Of a DNA stretch of 64,000 nucleotides, positions 29,121-39,930 are shown in pieces. The notes below the pieces were generated by a model. It did not search any database. It was not told the origin of the DNA and worked only from the letters and a program-made list of their open reading frames with translations. The translations under genes and the position numbers were made by a program. Position 1 is the first letter of the stretch; every line of letters begins with the position of its first letter. This DNA is from CAZCWM01 sp964622625 (lineage in GTDB: Bacteria > Planctomycetota > Phycisphaerae > Phycisphaerales > Phycisphaeraceae), in the NCBI GenBank assembly GCA_964622625.1, contig CAZUUQ010000001.1, forward strand, positions 1 to 64,000. Reading direction: 5' to 3'.

Positions 29121-29381
29121 ATGACCGAATCGTTCGAGCATCTGAAGCTGCGCTGCCCGCAATGCGGGGCGGCGATGCGCAGCGGCTACATCCCCACCGG
29201 CGGGGGCATCTTCTGGTTCGACCATCCGCATCGGCCGGGCATCGTGCCCTTCGCCAAGGCCCTCGAAGGCACGAGCACCTGGTTTCGCCGCGCCAAGCTG
29301 GAAGCGTATCACTGTCCGAAATGCCGACTGGTGACGTTCCGCTACGGGGGCAGTGTCGCCGATCCCTTCGAGCCGTCCTGA
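29121..29381 (+). CDS. Small zinc-ribbon protein (DUF6487-like)
   Basis: An 86-residue protein with two Cys pairs, CPQCG near residue 12 and CPKC near residue 67, that should bind one zinc ion. Between them is GYIPTGGGIFWFDHP, like the DUF6487-type putative zinc-binding proteins. No function is known. It has no Shine-Dalgarno but a -10 element close to the ATG, suggesting a leaderless mRNA. It converges on the HPr gene with 11 bases between stops. Confidence 0.75.
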   Translation: MTESFEHLKLRCPQCGAAMRSGYIPTGGGIFWFDHPHRPGIVPFAKALEGTSTWFRRAKLEAYHCPKCRLVTFRYGGSVADPFEPS

Positions 29382-29392
29382 CATGCGTCGTT

Positions 29393-29677
29393 TTACTCTT
29401 CGTCGAACTTGCGCTCGACCAGCGAGGTCAGGGTCCGCAGGGCCTGCTCGGCGTCCGGGCCGCTGGCCTCGACGGTAAGGTCCGTGCCCTTGGTGGCCGC
29501 GAGCATCATCATCTGCATGATGCTCTTGCCGTCGACGGTCTGGGAGCCCTTGGAAACACGGATGTCGGCGGCGAAGGCGTTGGCGGCATCGACGAACGCC
29601 ATCGCCGGCCGGGCGTGCAGGCCCAGCCGGTTCTTGATCGTCACCGTCGTGCTGTGTGTGGTCTGTTCGGATGCCAC
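29393..29677 (-). CDS. ptsH: Phosphocarrier protein HPr
   Basis: Small PTS phosphocarrier, 94 residues. It carries the active-site His in GLHARPAMAF and the regulatory Ser region in VDGKSIMQMMMLAA, the site used by HPr kinase in other bacteria. HPr passes phosphate from enzyme I to EIIA proteins. Here it lies 35 bases after an EIIA(Ntr)-like gene. There is no sugar permease in the window, which points to a regulatory PTS rather than sugar uptake. Enzyme I and HPr kinase genes are not in this window. Confidence 0.93.
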   Translation of the reverse strand: MASEQTTHSTTVTIKNRLGLHARPAMAFVDAANAFAADIRVSKGSQTVDGKSIMQMMMLAATKGTDLTVEASGPDAEQALRTLTSLVERKFDEE

Positions 29678-29712
29678 AGTCGCGTCGGCGGGTCAGCGCG
29701 TGCCGCCGGCGG

Positions 29713-30186
29713 CTACAACTGCTGCCCGTCCGCCTCCTCGATCAGCTCCATGACTTGCTCGGTCGTGGTCGCCTGGCGCAGGAATCGCCGGAACGTTTCG
29801 CGCTGCAGGTGCGAGAAGATGTTCTCCATGGCCTGCAGGTGTTCGTCGGGTTTGTCGGCCGGCGACAGCAGCAAAAAGATGGTGTAGACCGGCGACTTGT
29901 CCAGGGCGTTGAAGTCGATGCCGGCGGCACTGATGCCGATGGTCGCGGTCATCTTCCTGATCTTCTCGTGCTTGACGTGCGGGACGGCCACGCCCTTGCC
30001 GAAGCCGGTCGAACCTTTCTTCTCGCGGTCGAGGATGAGCCTGACCAGGGTGTCGCGCAGGGTCTTGGGGGCGGCCCCGGCGGCGATGAGCGCGTCAACC
30101 AGTTCGTGGATGGCGTCGTCGCGTTTGGCGGCGGACAGTTGGGCGACAATGGCGTCTTTGGCGATGAAGTCGCAGAGCTTGAGCAT
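29713..30186 (-). CDS. ptsN: PTS EIIA component, nitrogen-regulatory (PtsN) type
   Basis: A 157-residue EIIA of the fructose/nitrogen type. The phosphorylated His lies in GVAVPHVKHEKI; GSTGFGKG precedes it and the C-terminal part reads FRRFLRQATTTEQVMELIEEA. Such proteins act as regulators of nitrogen, potassium or stress responses according to their phosphorylation state. The ATG at 30186 (MLKLCDFIAKDAIVAQL) matches the family start; an extra 12 codons to 30222 lack support. It lies between HPF and HPr, recalling the hpf-ptsN-ptsO neighbourhood of proteobacteria, but no rpoN is present. Confidence 0.9.
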   Translation of the reverse strand: MLKLCDFIAKDAIVAQLSAAKRDDAIHELVDALIAAGAAPKTLRDTLVRLILDREKKGSTGFGKGVAVPHVKHEKIRKMTATIGISAAGIDFNALDKSPVYTIFLLLSPADKPDEHLQAMENIFSHLQRETFRRFLRQATTTEQVMELIEEADGQQL

Positions 30187-30263
30187 GGCGGAGATCCTGG
30201 GCGTCCGCGGGCCTGACCGCATGCGTGGCGGGCGGCCCGTACGGGCGCGGGGCGATGACAGCG

Positions 30264-30563
30264 CTAATGATGCTTGCGGTTGCGCAGCTTGTCCTTATGG
30301 TCGACCAATTGCCGTTCGAGCTTATCGTGGGTCGCGTCGATGCAGGCGTACAAGTCCGTCCCCTCGGTCTTGGCGATGAACGGCTCGTGATGGTCGGCGG
30401 TGACGCGCATCTCCACGGCGAAGCCTGGGTCGAGCTTGTCGGCCACGACGTCCACGGCCTGGATTCGGTCGTAATAGCGGGGCAGGCGGCCGGCCTTTTC
30501 CGATGCGTAGGCGCGGATCGCCTCGGTGATGTCCATGTGCCGGCCGGTCACGGTCACTTCCAT
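30264..30563 (-). CDS. hpf: Ribosome hibernation-promoting factor (HPF/YfiA family), short form
   Basis: A 99-residue protein of the RaiA/HPF fold, which blocks the decoding centre and stabilises inactive ribosomes in stationary phase. The family pattern is clear: MEVTVTGRHMDITEAIRAY, KAGRLPRYYDRI, and a basic C-terminal helix ending HKDKLRNRKHH. It lacks the extra C-terminal dimerisation domain of long HPF. GGAGA 5 bases upstream of the ATG at 30563 decides the start. It lies 38 bases after the DUF502 gene and 77 before ptsN, likely one operon. Confidence 0.92.
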   Translation of the reverse strand: MEVTVTGRHMDITEAIRAYASEKAGRLPRYYDRIQAVDVVADKLDPGFAVEMRVTADHHEPFIAKTEGTDLYACIDATHDKLERQLVDHKDKLRNRKHH

Positions 30564-30601
30564 GCGCTTCTCTCCGCCCATCTGGCCCTTGGTGGGAGCC
30601 G

Positions 30602-31549
30602 CTACAGAACGGCTTTGCTCTCAGACGGGCCTTGTCCCGGTCCGTCCGCGCGTTTCCCATGGTCCACAATCGACTCGGTCGTACGCTGCGACGTCGGACC
30701 CACCACGCCGCCGCTGATCGTGAACCGCAAGGCCTCCTCGATTGTGATGTGCAATTCTATCGTATCCCGCTTCGGCACGGTGATGACGTACCCGGTGAAC
30801 GGCGTGGGTGAACTGGGCACGAAGATGGTGAGCATCGGCTCGTCGGGATTCGGCGCCAGCACGCCCATCGGCTCGCCGGTGACCAGTCCCACGGACCACA
30901 GCCCCTTGCGTGGATACTGCACCGCCACCACGCGGCTGAAGCGGGCGGCGGCTTCGTCCCGGCCGCCCACGAAGAAGTCCGTCACCTGCTTGATGGCCGG
31001 ATACACCCGACCCAGCAGGGGTATGCGCTGCACCAGATCCTCGCCGCGGGCGTACATGCGCCGTCCGATGAAGCTGCCCAGCACCGCGCCGACGAAGTAA
31101 ATCAGCACTATCGCCACCACCAGGCCGATCAGGTTCATCACCGACCACGTGCCGATGCGGATCGAGTCCCACCATCGCCGCAGGGCGTGACGTCGGGCGT
31201 GCGGCTCAAGGAACTCGTGAAGGGCTGCGGCCTCCTGCTGCGGCGTCCAGTCCGGCCCCAGGGCCGCGGCCAGGGTCTCGCGCTGCGAGCGCCAGCGGGC
31301 CTGCTGGTTGCTGTCCAGATTCTGCTCGGCTTCGAGGTAATCGCGCGGCTGAGGCGGCGGCCAGTGCGTGGTCGTGAGGATCAGTTGCCTCACGCCGCGG
31401 TTGATCGGCTCGGCCACGCGGCCGTCCACGAAGTTGTAGGCCATCAGCAGCAGCCAGAAACTCAGCACCGTCGGCAACACGATCGCCAGGCCGCGAAAGA
31501 AAAAGTGTCGAAAGTTGTCCAGCCAGGTGCGCTGACGTTGGGCGGGCAT
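30602..31549 (-). CDS. DUF502 family membrane protein
   Basis: A 315-residue inner-membrane protein with two predicted membrane segments (LAIVLPTVLSFWLLLMAYNFV near residue 20 and LIGLVVAIVLIYFVGAVLGSF near 140) and a C-terminal soluble part. The family signatures include GRRMYARGEDLVQRIPLLGRVYP, AIKQVTDFF and IFVPSSPTPFTGY. The function of DUF502 proteins is unknown. AGGAAA before the ATG at 31549 sets the start. A charged insert of about 85 residues separates the two membrane segments. It heads the set with hpf, ptsN and ptsH and is divergent from the uronate-isomerase-like gene. Confidence 0.9.
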   Translation of the reverse strand: MPAQRQRTWLDNFRHFFFRGLAIVLPTVLSFWLLLMAYNFVDGRVAEPINRGVRQLILTTTHWPPPQPRDYLEAEQNLDSNQQARWRSQRETLAAALGPDWTPQQEAAALHEFLEPHARRHALRRWWDSIRIGTWSVMNLIGLVVAIVLIYFVGAVLGSFIGRRMYARGEDLVQRIPLLGRVYPAIKQVTDFFVGGRDEAAARFSRVVAVQYPRKGLWSVGLVTGEPMGVLAPNPDEPMLTIFVPSSPTPFTGYVITVPKRDTIELHITIEEALRFTISGGVVGPTSQRTTESIVDHGKRADGPGQGPSESKAVL

Positions 31550-31702
31550 GAAGTTTCCTGAGCCTGGGGCGTCGCGGTGCGGGGTGGCCACAGCATACGG
31601 CCGCGGCAAAATCTCGGCAAAATCAAGGCTCGTTATCATAACCGCAGCCAGCATCCCATGATGATCGGATCCGACCAGCACCCGCATCGCGAGGCCGTCC
31701 CC

Positions 31703-33007
31703 ATGCCGCCAGCCCCGTCACACCCCAACCTCGCCGACCGCGACGCCATCGCTGAAGTCGTCGCCCGTACCCTGGCCGCCCAGCCGGTTACCGACCTGCA
31801 CACACACTGCTACACGCCGAAGTTCGGGGCGTCGCCCCAGCCGGGCGGACTGCTGCTGTGGGGCATCGACGAACTGGTGACCTATCACTACCTCGTGGCC
31901 GAGGTTTTCCGGGTCGTGCCGGCCACCGAACTGCCCTATGAGACCTTCTGGAAGTGGACCAAACAGCAGCAGGCCGACCACATCTGGAAACACCTGTTTG
32001 TTGAAAACACGCCCATCAGCGAAGCCTGCCGCGGCGTGCTGACGACGCTGCGGCGCCTGGGCCTCGATCCCAACGAGAAGACCCTCGAGCCGTACCGCAG
32101 GTGGCTGCGTCAGCAGACCCCCAGCGGCTACATCGACAAGGTGATGCAGATCGCCAACGTCGACTGCATCACCATGACGAACCCGGTTTTCGACGACCAC
32201 GAACGGGCCATGTGGGACAACGATCCGGCCGTCGGCGACGACCCGCGCTTCCGCGCGGTGCTGCGCATCGATCCGCTGCTGCGTGACTGGCCCGGGGCCG
32301 CGAAGAAACTTGCCGGTTGGGGCTACGACGTGGCCGAGGACTTCAGCGGCCGAACCGTCGACGAAGTCCGCCGCTTCCTCACCGACTGGCTCGACCGGAT
32401 GAAGGCCGTCTACATCGCCATGAGCCTGCCGCCTGAGTTCCGCTATCCCGATCCGGCCAACCCCGGCGGCGACCGCTTCATCAAGGACTGCCTCATGCCC
32501 GTCTGCGCCGATCGCGGCCTGCCCTGGGCCATGATGATCGGCAGCAGGCTCCAGGTGAACCCCGCTCTCGGCGACGCCGGCGACATGGTCGGCAAGGCCG
32601 ACGTGCAGGCCGTGGTCGCCCTCTGCCGCGAGTTCCCGCAAAACAAATTCCTCGTCACCATGCTCAGCCGCGAAAACCAGCACGAGCTTTGCGTGGCTGC
32701 CCGCAAGTTCGGCAACCTGATGCTGTTCGGCTGCTGGTGGTTTCTCAACAACCCTTCGATCATCGAGGAGATGACGCGCATGCGTCTGGAACTGCTGGGC
32801 ACGAGCTTCATTCCCCAGCACTCCGACGCCCGCGTGCTCGATCAGCTCGTCTACAAGTGGGACCACTCCCGCCGCCTCATCGCGAAGGTGCTGACAGACA
32901 AATACATCGATGCCGCCGCCGCCGGCTTCACCGTGACCGCGGACCACATCCGCCGTGACGCGGCTCTTCTGCTGCGCGAAAACTTCCGCCGTTTCCTGGC
33001 CCGCTGA
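31703..33007 (+). CDS. Uronate-isomerase-like protein of the amidohydrolase superfamily
   Basis: A 434-residue TIM-barrel hydrolase-type protein. It starts with a metal-binding TDLHTHCY motif. Family-like features include KFGNLMLFGCWWFLNNPS, RLELLGTSFIPQHSDARVLDQL and the C-terminal YKWDHSR. These resemble glucuronate/uronate isomerase (UxaC), which interconverts uronates and ketoacids, but identity is distant and the substrate is not certain. GAGG 8 bases before the ATG at 31703 sets the start; ATGs at 31658 and 31661 are possible. No other uronate catabolism gene is nearby. Confidence 0.72.
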   Translation: MPPAPSHPNLADRDAIAEVVARTLAAQPVTDLHTHCYTPKFGASPQPGGLLLWGIDELVTYHYLVAEVFRVVPATELPYETFWKWTKQQQADHIWKHLFVENTPISEACRGVLTTLRRLGLDPNEKTLEPYRRWLRQQTPSGYIDKVMQIANVDCITMTNPVFDDHERAMWDNDPAVGDDPRFRAVLRIDPLLRDWPGAAKKLAGWGYDVAEDFSGRTVDEVRRFLTDWLDRMKAVYIAMSLPPEFRYPDPANPGGDRFIKDCLMPVCADRGLPWAMMIGSRLQVNPALGDAGDMVGKADVQAVVALCREFPQNKFLVTMLSRENQHELCVAARKFGNLMLFGCWWFLNNPSIIEEMTRMRLELLGTSFIPQHSDARVLDQLVYKWDHSRRLIAKVLTDKYIDAAAAGFTVTADHIRRDAALLLRENFRRFLAR

Positions 33008-33043
33008 CCTCGCCGACATGGCTGCGCCGAGGATGGTATGCGG

Positions 33044-33397
33044 TCAGTGATGTGTTGCCGTGGAGTTCGCCGGCTGCGGCGGCGGCGAGGTTTTGAGCTT
33101 CGCAGCCGGCACGCCCAGGACGACGGCGGCGACGAACAGTCCCGCAGCGCCGCCGACCACGCCGCGATACCACGTCGGCGCCGCTGCGTGGCCATCGGCG
33201 CCGGTCGGCACCAGTTGTGTTGCGGACGCGACGGCGGCGTCCGCATCGTGATGCGTTTCGCCGTGTGAACTTGCCGGAGCGTATGTATCGGCCGCAACTG
33301 CGCCCGGCGGAAACGCCAGGCCCGCGGCATGCCAACCCAGGGCCAGGCCGGCCGCAATGGCGGTGAGGCGAACGGTGATGTGTCGGATTCGTTTCAT
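33044..33397 (-). CDS. Small secreted or membrane protein, unknown function
   Basis: A 117-residue protein I do not recognise. It has a basic N-terminus and hydrophobic segment fitting a signal peptide (RLTAIAAGLALGWHAAGLAF), a His/Ala-rich middle, and a hydrophobic C-terminal segment (GVVGGAAGLFVAAVVLGV) before a Pro/Ser-rich tail. GGA lies about 10 bases before the ATG. It starts 59 bases after the secA stop on the same strand, so it may be at the end of the secA transcript. Confidence 0.6.
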   Translation of the reverse strand: MKRIRHITVRLTAIAAGLALGWHAAGLAFPPGAVAADTYAPASSHGETHHDADAAVASATQLVPTGADGHAAAPTWYRGVVGGAAGLFVAAVVLGVPAAKLKTSPPPQPANSTATHH

Positions 33398-33456
33398 GGT
33401 CGTGTATCCGGGATTGGCTGTGGTCGCGACGCGCGCCGCAGCGGCCGCGTGGTCGT

Positions 33457-37500
<4,044 letters not shown>

Positions 37501-37645
37501 GGAGCACCTCACGGATCCTTTGCGGATCGCTGGTCGCGGCGATCAGGCGATGATCGCGGCACGACGGGTGGGAAAGACGATTGGATTGCACACAGTCGAC
37601 CTGAACCGGGATGGGTCATCGATGAGCCGCGATGGCTCGCGTGGG

Positions 37646-38032
37646 TCAGGCCGACGGCGGCGGCAGATGGGTGAGGCGCATCAACCAGCGATGCCGGGCA
37701 TCGCGCCGTCGGGGGGCGTCGAGGAGCGCGACGATCGCGGGCTGCGCGTGCAGCGCGGCCACCGCGGTTGCCGGCTGCATCAGGACGACCGGGGCGGCGT
37801 GCATGTCGGGCGCGATCAGGTCGCGGGCGGCCGCCTGGAGGCATTCGAGCGCCAGGCCGAGCGTCCGCCGCGATTCGACCTCGCGCATCCGCTGCTGGCC
37901 GGTCAGCCAGTAGGGCAGCGTGGCGGGTCCGGCATCGAAGACCGGCGCGCCCGCCAGCAGCACCGCCCCGCCGAGCACGGCCGCGACCGCCCCGATGCGC
38001 GCGCGAGTCTGGATGGACCGCTTGAGGTGCAT
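37646..38032 (-). CDS. Small hydrophobic secreted/membrane protein, unknown function
   Basis: A protein of about 128 residues that I do not recognise. It has a basic start (MHLKRSIQTRARIG) and one hydrophobic segment (AVAAVLGGAVLLAGAPVF) that could be a signal peptide or anchor. The rest is Ala-, Arg- and Leu-rich, with no cysteine pair or domain. TATAAT ends 8 bases before the ATG at 38032, suggesting leaderless transcription; an ATG six bases earlier (38038) is closer to the -10 and less likely. It lies upstream of secA on the same strand with 145 bases between. Confidence 0.55.
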   Translation of the reverse strand: MHLKRSIQTRARIGAVAAVLGGAVLLAGAPVFDAGPATLPYWLTGQQRMREVESRRTLGLALECLQAAARDLIAPDMHAAPVVLMQPATAVAALHAQPAIVALLDAPRRRDARHRWLMRLTHLPPPSA

Positions 38033-38040
38033 TGTCATTG

Positions 38041-38046
38041 ATTATA
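38041..38046 (-). promoter_or_regulatory. Consensus -10 element placed for a leaderless transcript
   Basis: Perfect TATAAT on the minus strand, ending 8 bases before the ATG at 38032. No strong -35 and no Shine-Dalgarno. Confidence 0.45.
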
Positions 38047-38167
38047 TCGGCCCGGCCGGCTCACGGCGTCAGCGGCCGGCCGCGGCTCTGGCAGGCCGGC
38101 GAATCCTTCTGTAGGATTGCCCGATAAGCCCACGAGGGCGGCAACCCGGCCACAGGATGCAGTCATA

Positions 38168-39457
38168 ATGAAGATTCATGAGTATCAGGCCCGCGATCTG
38201 CTGGCGAAGTTCGGCATCCCGGTGCCGGCGGGCACGGTGGTGGAGAACCCGGTGGACGCGGCCCGGGCCTTCGAGGAGCTGACGCGCCGCCACCAGGCGA
38301 AGATCGCGGTGATCAAGGCCCAGGTGCATGCCGGCGGGCGCGGCAAGGGTGGTGGCGTGAAGCTGGTCCGCACTGCCGACGAGGCCCGCAAGGCCGCCAA
38401 CGACATCCTCAGCAAGCCGCTGGTCACGCCGCAGACCGGCCCCAAGGGCGTGACGGTGACCCGCCTGCTGGTGGCCGCGGGCGTGGAGATCGTCAAGGAG
38501 TATTACCTGGGCATGGCCGTGGATCGGGCGTCGGGCTGCCCGGTGCTGATCGCTTCGTCCGAGGGCGGCGTGGAGATCGAGGAGGTGGCCCGCACGCACC
38601 CGCAGGCCATCGTCCGCGAGCCCATCAGCCCCGCCACGAGCCTGCTGCCGTACCAGGCCCGCAAGGTGGCGTATCGCCTGGGCTTTGAGGGCGGCCAGGC
38701 GCGGATGGCCGGCAAGATCATGCACCAGCTTGCCGACCTGTTCCTCAAGACCGACGCCAGCCTGGCGGAGATCAATCCGCTGGTGGTCACGAAGCCGACG
38801 GACGAGCATCCCGACGGCGTGGTGATGGCCATCGACGCGAAGATGACCTTCGACGACAACGCGCTGTTCCGTCAGACGGACGTGGCCGCGATGGCCGACC
38901 CGCTGGAGGAAGACCCCGGCGAGCGGCGGGCCAAGCGCTTCGGGCTGTCGTACATCAAGCTCGACGGCAGCATCGGATGTCTGGTCAACGGCGCGGGTCT
39001 GGCGATGGCGACGATGGACCTCATCAAGCTTCACGGCAAGGAGCCGGCCAATTTCCTGGATGTGGGCGGCTCGGCCAGCGAGGAAGCGGTGACGGAGGCC
39101 TTCCGCATCATTCTCGAAGACCGCAAGGTCAAGGGCGTGCTGGTCAACATCTTCGGCGGGATCATGAAGTGCGACACGATCGCGGCGGCGATCATCAGTG
39201 CCGCGAAGGAAGTCGGCTTCAAGGTTCCGCTGGTGGTGCGTCTGGAAGGGACGAACGTGGAGCGTGCCCGCGAGCTGCTCCAGGGGGCGGCCGCGGAGAT
39301 TCCGATGCTCCAGGCGGCCCACGACCTGTCGGACGCGGCCCGCAAGATCGCCGCGGCTGTGGACCAGAGCGCGAAACATCCAATGACCAGGCCCGCGGCG
39401 GGGGGCAAGGTCAAGGCCGCGAGCCGCCCCATTCGTCGCCCACGCGCCGCCGGCTGA
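38168..39457 (+). CDS. sucC: Succinyl-CoA ligase (ADP-forming) subunit beta
   Basis: Beta subunit of the TCA-cycle enzyme that makes succinate, CoA and ATP/GTP from succinyl-CoA. It is 429 residues with the ATP-grasp start MKIHEYQARDLLAKFGIPVP, KAQVHAGGRGKGGGVK, AEINPLVV and the CoA-ligase part FGLSYIKLDGSIGCLVNGAGLAMATMD (quoted in pieces), NFLDVGGSASEE, VNIFGGIMKCD and RLEGTNVE. The C-terminus has an extra basic tail of about 30 residues (KVKAASRPIRRPRAAG), longer than the usual 388-400 residues. The ATG at 38168 fits the family start. The partner sucD does not follow, which is unusual. Confidence 0.93.
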   Translation: MKIHEYQARDLLAKFGIPVPAGTVVENPVDAARAFEELTRRHQAKIAVIKAQVHAGGRGKGGGVKLVRTADEARKAANDILSKPLVTPQTGPKGVTVTRLLVAAGVEIVKEYYLGMAVDRASGCPVLIASSEGGVEIEEVARTHPQAIVREPISPATSLLPYQARKVAYRLGFEGGQARMAGKIMHQLADLFLKTDASLAEINPLVVTKPTDEHPDGVVMAIDAKMTFDDNALFRQTDVAAMADPLEEDPGERRAKRFGLSYIKLDGSIGCLVNGAGLAMATMDLIKLHGKEPANFLDVGGSASEEAVTEAFRIILEDRKVKGVLVNIFGGIMKCDTIAAAIISAAKEVGFKVPLVVRLEGTNVERARELLQGAAAEIPMLQAAHDLSDAARKIAAAVDQSAKHPMTRPAAGGKVKAASRPIRRPRAAG

Positions 39458-39652
39458 GTCGAGGGCGGGACAGCGGTCGATCCGACGGTTCGTCGTTGCG
39501 GATCGACAAATCGGTTGCCTGCCTGGCGGGAAGGCGGTATGTTGCGGGCGCGACGGGCATTTCACCGGGTTCCGTGACGACGGAGCGAGCTTGAAAAGTC
39601 ACGGTTCCGGGCCATGGTTTCGGCAAAGTTTTCGGGCAAAGGAGTGCTCGAC

Positions 39653-39877
39653 ATGGAACCGACAACGCGGCATCGCTTGCGGGCTTTTCTTGATTCCCGA
39701 AATGTGACCGAGCGCGGCCTGTTGCTGATGTATTACGTCGATCAATTGACGCCCCAGGAGATCAGCCTGGTGCTGGATCTGCCGCTGGGCGAGGTCGTGC
39801 GGCGTCTGGCGGGGTTGATCGTCGCGGCACGGCGGACATTGGTGTCCGAGCAGGTGGAGCCGGTCCCGGCTGCGTGA
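39653..39877 (+). CDS. Stand-alone sigma-70 region 4-like helix-turn-helix protein
   Basis: A 74-residue protein whose middle (TERGLLLMYYVDQLTPQEIS then LVLDLPLGEVVRRLAGL) reads like sigma-70 region 4, the part that contacts the -35 element. It lacks region 2, so it is not a full sigma factor. It may be an anti-terminator-like or regulatory DNA-binding protein, or a UPF0122-like protein. AAAGGAG 9 bases before the ATG sets the start. It follows sucC by 195 bases and converges on the DUF3352-like gene. Its target is unknown. Confidence 0.7.
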   Translation: MEPTTRHRLRAFLDSRNVTERGLLLMYYVDQLTPQEISLVLDLPLGEVVRRLAGLIVAARRTLVSEQVEPVPAA

Positions 39878-39930
39878 CCCGCGCCCCGCGCTTCATGTCC
39901 CTTCAGTTTTCGACGACCCGTTCAAGCTGC

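Noticed and set aside
30235..30246. Palindrome GCCCGTACGGGC between hpf and ptsN as a terminator
   Set aside because: It has no T-run, and its 12-base perfect palindrome leaves no loop. Such short GC palindromes are common at this base composition.
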